Origin: Annona cherimola
Taxonomy: Eukaryota > Streptophyta > Magnoliopsida > Magnoliales > Annonaceae
DNA: 64,000 bases
Assembly (NCBI GenBank): GCA_030490835.1
Contig: CM059972.1
Span: forward strand, 35,381,452 to 35,445,451
Direction: 5' to 3'
Made by a program: the position numbers and the translations under genes. A model generated the notes under the pieces. That model did not search any database and was not told the origin of the DNA. It saw only the letters and a list, made by a program, of their open reading frames with translations. How positions within the stretch are numbered: the stretch's first letter is position 1; the number at the start of each line of letters is the position of its first letter. Shown piece by piece: positions 47,678 through 58,695 of the stretch.

Positions 47678-48836
47678 GGGGAGTCCCAGTCCTTTCTTTT
47701 TGTTTTTCTTTTCTTTTATTTTTTCTTTTCATTGTATTTTCATTTTTAGTTCATCTTAGGATCATGCATTAAGGACAATGCATCTCTCAAGTTTGGGGGG
47801 TGTATAATTCTCAACCATAGGTTAGTTTTTCATTTTAATTTTTCATGCTTTATTTTATGTTGCATGTATGTCAATTCTAGCTAATGAAAGTTGTCTTTAT
47901 CTCAATCCATCTTATTGTGAAAATGTACAAGGTTGTGATTAATGTTGACTTGAAATTGAATTCATGAAAGAATGGGCTATTGAGATTAAAAACCAAGTAT
48001 AAAAACAGGTTGAAATTAACATGTGAAAGAATTAAAAGGAATTTCATAATACATTGTTCTAATACAATCACAGGCATATCTTTCAGACCGAGATGATGAA
48101 AACTGAAGTAAATAAATGCTGACCAAGTACTTTAACGGGTTAAGAAATGGTATTATTTCACAAGAATTATTCAAACATGTTTAGTACTCCTAATAAGGCA
48201 TTAGAAAAAAAATAATAAGGGGGTGGTTGACCTAAGCTGAGTAACCGGGACTTGGCATCGACAAATGGCAAGGTTCGCGTAAAAAAGCAAAGGAAAATCA
48301 CAGTAATAACGCTTAAAAATGGAAATTCTCCCTGGATACCCTGAAATATGGTGAGGGGAGCCCGAAAAAAAGAAAACTAAAAAGAGATCTCCAGATATCC
48401 TGAAATATGGTGAGGAGAATTTTTGCGATAAGTTCGAGGGGAACGTGCAGTGTGTAGAAATTGAATCTAGTGACTTGATACCATTTTCTGTAACCAGTTT
48501 ATTCAGCTTGACCCTTGGTTTGCTTGTGTTCATTAATGTTCTAACTAGTTTTCTGATCGAATGGAAGATTAACGTGTTGAATTATGACTTTGCACTATGG
48601 AATCTTAGCATCCAATGTAACTTGGTTTGAAAATAAAAATACATGCCTTGTTTGTATAATGAAGGATTTTTCAAGTTGAATTAATCTCGATCTTGTGACA
48701 TGGATAAGTGGAGTGATCAAGCATAACAGGAAGCAAACGGAGTTGATAGAGTCTGCGTGCATTTATTGATTGATTCATTCATTCATTAGGATTACATGTG
48801 TTGCTCGAGGACTAGCAACATTTAAGTTTGGGGGTG
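47678..48836 (+). other. ATH-3 3' untranslated region with paired hairpins and two polypurine modules
   Basis: First module 47768-47802 (AAGGACAATG, then CAAGTTTGGGGGGTG), two hairpins around CTGAAATATGGTGAGG at 48328-48360 and 48388-48418, and the true polypurine tract 48806-48836 (GAGGACTAGCA, then AAGTTTGGGGGTG) abutting the LTR. No coding frame is convincing. Confidence 0.75.
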
Positions 48837-49764
48837 TGATAACTCGTAATTTTATGAGTTATCATGACCCATTTCAAGCTTGATTTGTGCGTTAGTTCGA
48901 GAGATTAGACTTAGTTTGCATTCATTTAGCTTAATTTTCATTCGCTTTGCATTTTATGAGCATTATTTAGTTTTTAGGCATTTTTAGTTCATTTACTTAG
49001 TTTTTCCATCTTTTGCAGGAAGGACGGGACATATGAAAGCAAAGAGGGGCGAGTTGAATGCAAACTGAGGCAACCAGAGGCAGGTGGATGGCGCCTAGGT
49101 GCTACCCTACATGCCTTAGCCATTTTTAGCATACACAGCTTACAACAAGGCTTCTAGAGAGTTGGCGCCTAGGCGCCAGGCATGATCAATCACAACATGT
49201 CAAGGAGAAGCACCAAGCCAAGAAAGTCCAGGGAGTTGGCGCCTAGGTGCCAAAGCATGGATTCCTAGGGTTTACAGCATATGTCCAAGTTGCCCAGCAC
49301 ACAGAGAGTTGGCGCCTAGGCGCTGGCTAGGGGCGCCTAGGCGCCAATATGCATTCGTACGTGCAAACTTCAGTACGTAAGCTGCGCAAAGGGACTCTAT
49401 AAATAGTTCCAAGGGGTTCGCGCGCGAAAGAAAAAAGGGAGGAAGCCCAGAGACGAACCAGAGAGTAGGAGAAAGAGGAAAACAAGATCAAAGCCCGGAT
49501 TGAAGAGAGGAATCAACTCCGTTGGTGGAAACCACCGAAAAATAGTTTTCTCTTATTCTTTCCAATTTTCTTTCTCTGATTTCATGGATACTTTTTATAT
49601 TGATGTGTTGGATGTTAAGATCATGACTTTGAACTAAACCTCCATTAGATGGATAATTAGGATGATTTGAACTCTAAACTATATTGTTTCTTGGTTCTTA
49701 GAATATTCAGGAATGAATATTTGATTTTATATATGATTGTGTATGATTTACCTTTGCATGTATG

Positions 49765-51331
49765 TGTTGGTCCCGAGTTAGTGGCAAAACCCAAGAGGGG
49801 AGGGGTGAATTGGGTTCTTTAAAAAAAAAATCTTTGGTAAATAAAGACTTAACCCTTTGAGTAATTAATCCCCTTTTGAAAAGAGCTAGAGAGCAATAAA
49901 GATAAAGCAGTAAAAGAGATATAACACAAGATTTATAGTGGTTCGGGCAAACCTTCCCTACTCCACTCTTCCAAGCTCACACTCTGTTGTGACTTGGGTT
50001 CCACTATGTATTCCACGAATACACTTAGAGTCACCGCTCTCTTCTAGATTTCAGCTCTAGGGGGCATATACAACTAGAGCCACTTGCTCTCTTCTAGATT
50101 CTAGCTCTAGGGGGCATAAACAACTCACATGCAAAAGTAGGTGATGAGTCTCACTCCAATCACACCCTACTTTGCATATACTTGATCTTAGCTACCCAAG
50201 CTAAATCAAGATTTATACAACAAGACAATTATATAAATGAAACTACACTTTACAGATTTGTGTAGGCAGATTTAGCTCGAGGAAGAAGTTGTAGAAGCAG
50301 CTTTGGATGAATATTGTTGAAGGCGCTAGCAACTTGAAGCTTTCTTCTTCCTTAGAATTTATACGAACCACTCAGAAATGGAGAAAAGCAAATAGGATTC
50401 CTTTCTAGATCTTCTTTTCTCTCTTTGAACTTTGTAGAGTATATAGTAGTGTCTTGTAATGTTCTTGTCTCTTTTTCACGTTCATTTGAGGGTCCTTTTA
50501 TAGAGGGAAGAAAATATGAACGTTATGGAGGTGGTTGGTGCGCAATAAATGAACTACAACGTTCGAAAATTTGACCGTTATACCCAAGTCGAAGATGGAG
50601 TCGACTTGGCTTGCGACTTGGCATCCCAAGTCGTATCTGGAGTCGACTTCGTATGCGACTCCAGTTTTTCCAATTTCCCAAGTCTCAGTTATAGCTGACT
50701 TGGTTTCAGACTTCGACTTAACCTGCAATTTGGCTCGGGTTTTGCTGAAGCTGCTTTGATCTTTAAGTTGTGTTCTTCTATCTTGGATTGGTTTGATTCT
50801 TACTTAGATGATTCATGCATATTTGACTTATGTAGTCTTGATAGACATTGTTTGAATCATTCTTGTATCTTTGTCTTTGAGCTTGATAGACTTGATTTGA
50901 TGTAGTTCATGAATCTTGACTATGAATTGGACTCATTTGATCTTTATCTTGATTCTTTGGACTTGATAAACCTGGTTTGAAGTCCTTCAGGCAATCATGC
51001 TTTGAGCTTGAATGTTATATTCTCTTGAATGGCTTGAAAAGCTGCATCTTTGAAATCTGAATTCCTCAAGTCGCAGATGGAGTCGACTTGGCCTGCGACT
51101 TCACTTGTGTCTTTTGAGGTTCTTTCTCAAGTCGATATTTGAGTCGACTTTGGGATCGACTTCATCCTAAGTCGAAGTCCAAGTCGACTTGAGGTTCGAC
51201 TTGGCCACCTGAGTTCTTTAAATCACTTAACAAACTCATTAGTACTCAAAATATACTCAAGTTAGTCTTTGTTGATCATCAAAACTCAGTATTTGATTAA
51301 TTTGTTTTGTTTTGAAACATTGTTTCCAACA
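49765..51331 (-). repeat. SIRE-1 3' LTR (left copy)
   Basis: 1567 bp; on the plus strand TGTTGGTCCC to TTTCCAACA. It contains AGTCGACT palindromes and half-sites at 50585-50720 and 51068-51210. A 76-codon open frame (50498-50728) is repeated unchanged at 59429-59659 and is LTR sequence. Coordinates differ from the right copy by exactly 8931. Confidence 0.96.
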
Positions 51332-51655
51332 ATCTCCCCCTTTTTGATGATTTGACAAAACTAAATTGAGTTTATACCTTTCAGTATGAATGCATTTATA
51401 TACTTCTCAAAAACAGAGCATGAGTCAACAAATTTTATCCAACCATTCAAGTCTTCAACACAGATTGTAACCAATCATTCATATAAGCACATGTCAATCA
51501 AAGGTAACATTCATTTTATAATGTAAAGCAAATGAAATTTCCTAAGTACAAACTACCCGACCCAAAACTTACTTAAAGAAGTTCAACTCAACTCAATTTT
51601 ATCTAACTTCCCCTAACTTCCCTAACTCCCCCTAAGTTCGATCTCCCCCTTTTTG
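51332..51655 (-). other. SIRE-1 3' untranslated region with doubled polypurine tract
   Basis: On the minus strand AAAAAGGGGGAGAT abuts the LTR (51332-51346). A second copy, GACAAAAAGGGGGAGATCG, lies about 300 bp upstream (about 51638-51657), overlapping the end of the third ORF. Between them are C-runs (CTAACTCCCCCTAAG). Multiple polypurine tracts are a described trait of Sireviruses. Confidence 0.8.
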
Positions 51656-53212
51656 TCAATCGATCAAAAATAATGATTTGGTGAATTGAAATTGAGAGAT
51701 CGGATATGGGATTGGTTTGATAGGACTGTGATGGGCCGATGAGTATACTAGAGAAGCGTGATCTGGAGTTGTTGCTTTATGAACTGATCCTGACTCGTAA
51801 GGATCGAGTTCAGGCATTGGTGTCTTCTTATGTCGTCCGGATGCAAGATGATAGCGGATAGTCCGCATTTCCCGCTCGATTCTGTCTTGCCGGGAGTGCA
51901 TATCCTCGATTGCATTTAGAACGCCGGTGACGAGACTGGTCATCCTATTCTCTTGGTGACCCATTTCTTCCCGTAGAGTTGATATTTCATCTTTTATACT
52001 TTGAAGCGTAGCTGCTTGTGATGAAATATTTGATTCTCTATCGGGTGCAACGGATCCGTGCGGTGAATAGGATCCGTGCGATGGAGGAGAAACGGCCCGT
52101 GTAGGTGATGCCATAGGAGGTTGCTCCCCCTCAGTTTGTGCATCGTCCTCAGCTTCTCGTGCTGGCTCGCCAAGTTTCTCTCGGATGCGATCATCCCTAA
52201 ATTGCTCCAGATTGATTTTCATGCGTTGGAGCAAAGCCTTGTTGATGGCGTTTGTCGTCTTGGGGACTTCAAATGGTTCCCCGTCAATGTCTAGCCCAAC
52301 CCGCTCAAAAATCTTGGTGATCCAAGATCCGTAAGGTAACACGCCTCTCGGATTGTCTTTCCTGCATGCCAAGGCTTCTAAGAATAGTCTGGGAAGACTA
52401 ATCTTGATTTTGTTCACTAATTTCCATAGAATCATTGCTTCTTGAGGATTCAATTGATTCCTGCCGCCTCCTTTTGGTAAGATACAGTGGGCGATCAATA
52501 GACGGATGACCCTGAGTCTGGGAGGAAGATCCATATAATGCAGGAATTTGGTGCCTGCATGATATTTGTTACTTTTGGTCAATTCATTATAGACCGTGTC
52601 CATAGTTAGATCCTGGGGAAGCCTTTCTTCATCAAAAGGTACTTGAAGAATGTTTCCAATTCTTCTCAGAGCTCTGTCTTGATTTGGGAGGTTGCTACCC
52701 CCAAACTGTATTTCAGTGCCTTTGACATAAGTGCAAAACTTGGTGTCGTCCCATAAATAATAAAACTGTCTTGTGAGATCAGGATAGATCCGTTCATCGG
52801 ATTTGAATAGTTGTATCCATCCTTGGAAATCCAACAACTCTTCTATGTCGAACTCATAGTCGTTGAGGAACTTGAAATCTATGATCTTAGGAATGAATAC
52901 CTTTCGTTCATAGAAGTTTCTGTAAAAGCGACTATGTTGTAGCTCTGTCCTGAAATAAGTGGTGGGCATTTTTAGAACTTGCCCCTTCTTGATAGGAATC
53001 CTTGAAGAGTGAGAGCTTTCAGGTTGGCTTTCAGATTGTGGAGCTCGATCAGTTGACTGGGTTGTGGTCTGAAATCGAACTCTTTTACCCGTTGAGGTTG
53101 ACGGTTCCTCTCTAGCTCTTTTAGCGGGTGTTCTTTGTTTTCTAGGAACCTCTTCGGTTTGTGTAGGAACCCTTTTGGGGTAAGGTTTTGATACTGCCTT
53201 TTTTGGTGCCAT
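51656..53212 (-). CDS. SIRE-1 third ORF ('envelope-like' by position)
   Basis: Open for 518 codons from ATG 53212 (MAPKKAVSKPYPKR). The frame stays open to 53716, but that stretch translates palindromic and CT-rich repeats and is more likely leader, so I prefer the inner start. The head is basic (KQRTPAKRAREEPSTSTGKR), resembling a nuclear localisation signal. The middle has RFYRNFYERKVFIPK, then GWIQLF, then GVLPYGSWITKIFERVGLDI, similar in spacing to the ATH-3 third ORF. The tail has a coiled-coil candidate (SIKDEISTLREEMGHQENRM). From the inner start I see no signal peptide or membrane segment, so a true envelope role is doubtful. Role unknown. Confidence 0.8.
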   Translation of the reverse strand: MAPKKAVSKPYPKRVPTQTEEVPRKQRTPAKRAREEPSTSTGKRVRFQTTTQSTDRAPQSESQPESSHSSRIPIKKGQVLKMPTTYFRTELQHSRFYRNFYERKVFIPKIIDFKFLNDYEFDIEELLDFQGWIQLFKSDERIYPDLTRQFYYLWDDTKFCTYVKGTEIQFGGSNLPNQDRALRRIGNILQVPFDEERLPQDLTMDTVYNELTKSNKYHAGTKFLHYMDLPPRLRVIRLLIAHCILPKGGGRNQLNPQEAMILWKLVNKIKISLPRLFLEALACRKDNPRGVLPYGSWITKIFERVGLDIDGEPFEVPKTTNAINKALLQRMKINLEQFRDDRIREKLGEPAREAEDDAQTEGEQPPMASPTRAVSPPSHGSYSPHGSVAPDRESNISSQAATLQSIKDEISTLREEMGHQENRMTSLVTGVLNAIEDMHSRQDRIEREMRTIRYHLASGRHKKTPMPELDPYESGSVHKATTPDHASLVYSSAHHSPIKPIPYPISQFQFTKSLFLID

Positions 53213-53712
53213 TGAAATGGTTTGGAGTTGGAGACTGAGAGATGGGAATCGAGATTTGAGAGAACTTTGAGAGAGAGAGCCGAGAGAGTTGGGAGAGAAA
53301 AAGAGAGCTGAGAGAGTTGGGAGAGAAAAAGAGAGCTGAGAGGACTGAGACCAATAGAGAGAGAGAGGGACCGGAATCGAAGAGGCGAGGATCTTTAGCC
53401 GGAGAAGAAAAAGAAACAGGGTTGTCTCCGGAGGAGAGAAGAGGAAAAACAGAGAGACGGAGAGAAATGGGAGGAAGAAAGAGAGAAGAGAAGAAGAAAT
53501 AAGGAAAAGATCTCGGAATTCGGACGGTCGCGCGTGCGGAGTCGACTTTGCCCTAGGCGAAGTCGACTTCGGTTCCCTGGAGTCGACTTCGTACATAGTG
53601 CGGAGTCGACTTCGACCCCGTGGAGTCGACTTTGCTGTTGAAGCGGAGTCGACTTCGCTTTTCCCAAGTCGACTTGGCGGAGTCGACTTGGCTCCTATGG
53701 AGTCGACTTGAC
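53213..53712 (-). promoter_or_regulatory. Candidate internal promoter and leader of SIRE-1 third ORF
   Basis: Nine copies of the perfect palindrome AGTCGACT lie at 53540, 53561, 53581, 53604, 53624, 53647, 53667, 53681 and 53701. Spacings are 21, 20, 23, 20, 23, 20, 14 and 20 bp. On the minus strand they are followed by a pyrimidine-rich leader full of CTCTCT runs (53520-53220) before the ATG at 53212. The same palindrome sits in U3 of the LTR, upstream of the TATA box. I see no clear TATA box here, so the promoter call is inference. Confidence 0.55.
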
Positions 53713-53759
53713 TCATCAGTTTACCTTTTTCAAATTTTGATTTCTTGTTTTAATTTTTC

Positions 53760-56700
53760 CTAATTTAGCTCTATCATCCCCATATCATTCCTAATCTTGT
53801 AAAATGATTCTTTAGCTAGAGGTTTGGTAAAGATATCAGCAATTTGATCCTCTGTTTTCACATATTCTAAGCACACATCATGATTTTCAACATGTTCACG
53901 AATAAAATGATGTCTTACATCAATATGTTTGGTTCTAGAATGCAATACTGGATTTTTAGTCAAACAAATTGCACTTGTATTATCACATCTAATAGGAATA
54001 TCAACATAATCAATACCATAGTCTTTCAACTGTTGTTTCATCCAAAGTAGTTGGGCACAACAACTACCGGCGGCTATGTATTCAGCTTCCGCAGTAGATA
54101 GTGCAACACTTGTTTGTTTTCTTGAATGCCATGAAACTAGCATATGTCCAAGAAATTGACAAGTTCCACTGGTACTTTTTCTATCTACTTTATATCCGGC
54201 AAAGTCTGCATCCGAATAGCCGATTAGATCAAAGGTTGACCCCTTTGGATACCATAGTCCAAGATTTGTAGTTTTTAACAAATATTTAAAAATTCTTTTT
54301 ACAGCAAGTAGATGTGATTCTTTTGGACATGCTTGGAATCTAGAGCACATACAAACACTAAATAGGATATCGGGTCTAGAAGCAGTTAAGTATAACAAGG
54401 ATCCTATCATGCTTCTATAAAGTGTTTGATCGATACTTTTACCATTTTCGTCCGCATCGATCTTGATTGTAGAGCTCATTGGAGTATTTGCTCCTTTGCT
54501 ATTTTGCATTCCAAACTTCTTGAGCATCTCTCTGGCGTATTTGGATTGATTTAGAAATATCCCTTCACTTTGTTGCTTGATTTGCAGTCCAAGGAAGAAA
54601 TTTAATTCTCCCATCATACTCATTTCGAATTCGCTCTGCATTATCTTAGAAAACTCTTGACAAAGTTTTTCGTCAGTAGCACCAAATATTATGTCATCAA
54701 CATAAATCTGCACAATTAAAATATTTTTATTTTTATATTTAATGAACAGAGTAGTGTCTACTTTCCCTTTTTGAAACTCATGGTCAATCAAAAATTTATT
54801 CAATCTTTCATACCAAGCTCTTGGAGCTTGTTTTAGTCCATATAATGCTTTGGTCAATTTATAGACATACTTTGATTGATTCTTTTCTCCAAAGCCAGGG
54901 GGTTGTTCAACATATACTTCTTCATTCAGATAGCCATTCAAAAATGCACTTTTTACATCCATTTGAAACAATTTGAAATTCATATGAGAAGCAAATGCTA
55001 GTAAAATACGTATGGCTTCTAATCTTGCCACGGGTGCATATGATTCTTCAAAATCAATTCCTTCTTCTTGGGAATACCCTTTGGCTACTAATCTTGCCTT
55101 GTTTCTAATTACGAGTCCGCTTTCATCTAATTTGTTCCTAAATATCCATTTAGTACCTATGATAGTGTGATTATTTGGTCTAGGAACTAAATGCCATACA
55201 TTGTTCCTTTCGAATTGGTTTAGCTCTTCTTGCATTGCAATAATCCAATGTTCATCATTGAGAGCTTGTTCAATGGTATTTGGTTCAATTTTAGATACAA
55301 AGGCATATTGACCATAAACGTTTTGTTTTGATCTTCTAGTTTTCACTCCTTCATATATATTTCCAATAACTTGCTCAATTGGATGGGCATTTTTGAACTT
55401 TAAATCAGTTGGAGGTTTATAAGAATCATTACCTTCACTTACCTCTTCCTCCATGAGATTTTCTGGCTTGAGCTCGAGTTCCTTTGGTTGTTCTTTACCT
55501 TTTGTCTCATCTGCATCACTTAGTTCATCTTCCTTTTTCGGAGTTTTGTTAATTTCATCAAATACAACATGTATGGATTCTTCAATAATTTGGTTTCGTT
55601 TATTGAAAACTCTATATGCTCTGCTATTTGATGAATATCCAAGAAATATAGCCTCATCACTTTTAGCATCTAACTTTCCCAAGTTAGTTTTTCCATTATT
55701 CAAAACATAACATGTACATCCAAAAGCATGAAAGTAAGAAATATTTGGTTTCCTTCCTTTCCATAGTTCATATGGGGTCTTTTTCAAGATTGCTCGAATG
55801 GTAACACGGTTCAATACATGACAAGCTGTACTTACAGCTTCACCCCAAAATTTCTTGGATAGATTGCTCTCATTTAGCATAGTTCTAGCCATCTCTTGTA
55901 TAGTTCTATTTTTCCTTTCTACTACTCCATTTTGTTGTGGAGTTCTTGGTGCAGAAAATGTGTGGTGAATTCCTTTTTCATTGCAAAATTCCATGAATCG
56001 TTTGTTTTCGAATTCGCCACCATGATCGCTTCTTATGGTCACAATAGTACTTTGTTTTTCATTTTGCACCAAATTTACAAAAGTTGCAAACATAGAGAAG
56101 GCTTCATCTTTACTAGCTAAGAGAATTATCCATGTGAATCTTGAAAAATCATCAACTATGACAAATACATATTTCTTTCCACCAATGGTTAGAATGTCGG
56201 ATGGCCCGTATAGATCCATATGTAGCAATTCAAGTGGCTTAGTGGTGGAAATTTCCTTTTTGGTAGAGAAAGGCATCTTGGGTTGTTTTGATAATTGACA
56301 TGACTTGCAAATCTTGTCTTTGTCATATTTCAATCTTGGTAATCCTTCTACCAAACTCTTTTTCCATAGGGTTTTTATGTTTCCCATGTTTATATGTCCA
56401 AGCCTTTTATGCCAAACCCATGGATCAATATCAATGGCCATTAGACATTGACCATTCAATTCATCAAGTGAAACCAAATATACATTTCCATGTCTTTTAC
56501 CACTAAACATGATATGCTCTCCATCAAATACATTACATATAGATGATTCAAACACAACTTTGTACCCTTTATCACATAATTGGCTAATGCTCATTAAATT
56601 GTGTTTGAGTCCTTCAACAAACAAAACATCTTCCATGCATGCATTTGAAATACTATGTATATTTCCTTTACCTTTAATTTTACCTTTTTCATTATTGCCA

Positions 56701-56837
56701 AAGGCAACCATTCCATCATTACAAGGCTTAAGTTTGTGAAACAAACTTCTTTTACCGGTCATATGCCTTGAGCAACCGCTATCCATAAACCATTCATTGT
56801 TTGCCTTTGCTTTAAGACATGTCTGAAAAATAAGCAA
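53760..56837 (-). CDS. SIRE-1 pol (protease, integrase, reverse transcriptase, RNase H)
   Basis: About 1025 codons without a stop. Numbering from the Leu (TTG) codon at 56837: protease DSG at 19-21; integrase zinc residues H143, H147, C177, C180 and catalytic D208, D271, E307 (a D,D-35-E spacing); RT with D627 in [11 protein letters not shown] and YVDD at 712-715; RNase H with D876, E917/E919 and D952. The Ty1 order (integrase before RT) is clear. It has no ATG start: the frame is +1 relative to gag and open from just inside the gag end, so it needs frameshifting, splicing or a sequence change to be made. It ends just before the AGTCGACT cluster. Confidence 0.95.
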   Translation of the reverse strand: MLIFQTCLKAKANNEWFMDSGCSRHMTGKRSLFHKLKPCNDGMVAFGNNEKGKIKGKGNIHSISNACMEDVLFVEGLKHNLMSISQLCDKGYKVVFESSICNVFDGEHIMFSGKRHGNVYLVSLDELNGQCLMAIDIDPWVWHKRLGHINMGNIKTLWKKSLVEGLPRLKYDKDKICKSCQLSKQPKMPFSTKKEISTTKPLELLHMDLYGPSDILTIGGKKYVFVIVDDFSRFTWIILLASKDEAFSMFATFVNLVQNEKQSTIVTIRSDHGGEFENKRFMEFCNEKGIHHTFSAPRTPQQNGVVERKNRTIQEMARTMLNESNLSKKFWGEAVSTACHVLNRVTIRAILKKTPYELWKGRKPNISYFHAFGCTCYVLNNGKTNLGKLDAKSDEAIFLGYSSNSRAYRVFNKRNQIIEESIHVVFDEINKTPKKEDELSDADETKGKEQPKELELKPENLMEEEVSEGNDSYKPPTDLKFKNAHPIEQVIGNIYEGVKTRRSKQNVYGQYAFVSKIEPNTIEQALNDEHWIIAMQEELNQFERNNVWHLVPRPNNHTIIGTKWIFRNKLDESGLVIRNKARLVAKGYSQEEGIDFEESYAPVARLEAIRILLAFASHMNFKLFQMDVKSAFLNGYLNEEVYVEQPPGFGEKNQSKYVYKLTKALYGLKQAPRAWYERLNKFLIDHEFQKGKVDTTLFIKYKNKNILIVQIYVDDIIFGATDEKLCQEFSKIMQSEFEMSMMGELNFFLGLQIKQQSEGIFLNQSKYAREMLKKFGMQNSKGANTPMSSTIKIDADENGKSIDQTLYRSMIGSLLYLTASRPDILFSVCMCSRFQACPKESHLLAVKRIFKYLLKTTNLGLWYPKGSTFDLIGYSDADFAGYKVDRKSTSGTCQFLGHMLVSWHSRKQTSVALSTAEAEYIAAGSCCAQLLWMKQQLKDYGIDYVDIPIRCDNTSAICLTKNPVLHSRTKHIDVRHHFIREHVENHDVCLEYVKTEDQIADIFTKPLAKESFYKIRNDMGMIELN

Positions 56838-56844
56838 ATAAATC

Positions 56845-58647
56845 TTATCTTCTTGGTACCCATTTTATGGGTCCATTTGGGTTAGTAATATAGATCATTC
56901 TTTGTTGTTCTAACTTTGAAAGCCCAAATCTTGTGTTTCTTGGAACCCAAACTAATTTTGCACCATGGTCATATAATTTCTTAAAATTACATTTGTAAGT
57001 TTTGTGCCCCATTTTATTGCAGAAATTACAAGCCATAGGTAATCTTGGAGTAGGCCTCCAAGTATGCAATGGTTCCATTATTGGTCTTCTAGTCCATTTA
57101 AAATTTTTCTTTTGTGGCTTGTATATAGATGCATTTTTAGTTTGATGTTTCTCAAATATTTGTACATTTGATTTGCTACTTTCTCCTTGCTCAAATGTAT
57201 GATACCCAAGACCTCTTTTATGTGTTTGGGAGGTCATATTTAAAAACATTTTGACGCTTTCTCCTGGATTAGAGAACTTAGCTAATGATTCATTTAATGA
57301 TTTGTTCTCCTTTTTTAGCAGATCATTTTCATCTTTCAATTTGTCTAATCTTTCTGCAAGTTTACCATTTACAATTATTGTTGCATCACATTGTCTTTTC
57401 TTAATTGTAAACTTGCTTCCTAATTTCTTGATTTCTTCATATAATGAATCATATGCAGTTTGTAGCTCATCTAATTCAGTACATTTGAGGCATTCTTGAA
57501 AGGAAGAAGAACTTGATTTAGAATGGGAGAGTTTGGAACTTACCTCTTCATCGCTTGTGCATTTTGTTGAGGTAATTCGTTCTTCTTGTTCGATTTGTGC
57601 CATGCAGCAAATTCTTGCACATTCTTCCGCCTCGTTTTCGTCGGTTGAGGAATTACTCGTTGTAGATTCCTCATCGTTTACATACATGCCTCTACCTTTG
57701 TACTTTTGGAATCTTTTGTTGTTCATTCTATCCTTTCTTTGTTCGTTTGCCTTGCTTTCTTCGGGAGTTGGACATTGAGCTTGCATATGTCCCGAACCGC
57801 CGCATCGGTAGCATTTGGTTGGTTCTTTCTTCTTCTCTTTGGGAGTTCTTTCCTTGAAGCTTCTGAAATTTTTCCCTTTCCTCACAAATTTTCTGAAGCG
57901 TTTTGTGAGAAGGGCAATCTCATCGTCGTTTTGAGAAGAGGAGGTATCGTCAGTGTCTTGTGCGACTTTCAAGGCGATTGCTCTTTTGCCCCTATGTTGA
58001 TCTTCATTTCTTCTTTTAATTAGCTCATGTGACATGAGTGAGCTAATTAAGTCTTCAAGCTTTAAAGTGTTTAGGTCTTTGGCTTCTTCTATTGCAGTGA
58101 TCTTTGGAGTCCATGATTCCGGTAGAGCTCTTAAGATCTTCATAACCTGCTCAGATTCAGAAATAGCCTTTCCAAGACCTTTTAAAGCATTAGTGATTTT
58201 TGAGAATCTAGCGAACATTTCAGAAATATTTTCTGTTTCTAGCATTCTAAAATTCTCTAGTTCTCCAATCAAAATATTTCTTCTCGTCCCTTGGACTTGA
58301 GAAGTTCCTTCATAGATAGAGGTTAGCGTGTCCCATATTTCTTTGGCGGTCAAGCAAGAGGATACTCTATCATATTCAGAAGCATTAAGAGCACAAAATA
58401 AAGAGTTCATAGCTTTGGCGTTGCTCTTAACAATTCTTACTTCCTCATCGGTCCATTTGGAAGCTCTTTCATCGGTAGGCAAGGTTACTCCATCTTGGAT
58501 AGCAATCCAAGAGTCCATGTCGGTAGCCATGATGAGTTGCTTCATACGAAGCTTCCAATATCCAAAATTGTTCCCGTCAAACAACGGTGGCCTTGTAAAG
58601 GATTGGCCTTCAGCAAAAGCGGGAACGGAAGTAGATTGGGATGCCAT
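56845..58647 (-). CDS. SIRE-1 gag
   Basis: 600 codons from ATG 58647 ([17 protein letters not shown]), 48 bp inside the LTR. The copia gag domain covers about residues 18-250 ([43 protein letters not shown]). It is followed by a basic segment, a CCHC knuckle ([14 protein letters not shown], 279-292), a coiled-coil candidate (about 395-460, [18 protein letters not shown]) and a second knuckle ([14 protein letters not shown], 540-553). A long gag with two knuckles and a central coiled coil is usual in Sireviruses. It ends at TAA (56845-56847), and pol overlaps the end in another frame. Confidence 0.95.
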   Translation of the reverse strand: MASQSTSVPAFAEGQSFTRPPLFDGNNFGYWKLRMKQLIMATDMDSWIAIQDGVTLPTDERASKWTDEEVRIVKSNAKAMNSLFCALNASEYDRVSSCLTAKEIWDTLTSIYEGTSQVQGTRRNILIGELENFRMLETENISEMFARFSKITNALKGLGKAISESEQVMKILRALPESWTPKITAIEEAKDLNTLKLEDLISSLMSHELIKRRNEDQHRGKRAIALKVAQDTDDTSSSQNDDEIALLTKRFRKFVRKGKNFRSFKERTPKEKKKEPTKCYRCGGSGHMQAQCPTPEESKANEQRKDRMNNKRFQKYKGRGMYVNDEESTTSNSSTDENEAEECARICCMAQIEQEERITSTKCTSDEEVSSKLSHSKSSSSSFQECLKCTELDELQTAYDSLYEEIKKLGSKFTIKKRQCDATIIVNGKLAERLDKLKDENDLLKKENKSLNESLAKFSNPGESVKMFLNMTSQTHKRGLGYHTFEQGESSKSNVQIFEKHQTKNASIYKPQKKNFKWTRRPIMEPLHTWRPTPRLPMACNFCNKMGHKTYKCNFKKLYDHGAKLVWVPRNTRFGLSKLEQQRMIYITNPNGPIKWVPRR

Positions 58648-58681
58648 TTTGATAAGATCTCTTTGGTAAACTCAAAGACCT

Positions 58682-58693
58682 GCTCTGATACCA
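58682..58693 (-). other. SIRE-1 primer-binding site (initiator tRNA-Met)
   Basis: TGGTATCAGAGC on the minus strand, 2 bp inside the 5' LTR, is the standard complement of the plant initiator tRNA-Met 3' end. Confidence 0.95.
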
Positions 58694-58695
58694 CT

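Noticed and set aside
50498..50728. 76-codon open frame, also at 59429-59659
   Set aside because: Identical copies lie in both SIRE-1 LTRs across the TATA and palindrome region; no protein features.
53213..53716. Hydrophobic N-terminal extension (about 168 codons) of the SIRE-1 third ORF, which looks like a signal peptide or membrane anchor
   Set aside because: It is the translation of AGTCGACT repeats and CT-rich runs. An ATG at 53212 gives a cleaner start, so the hydrophobic stretch is probably leader.
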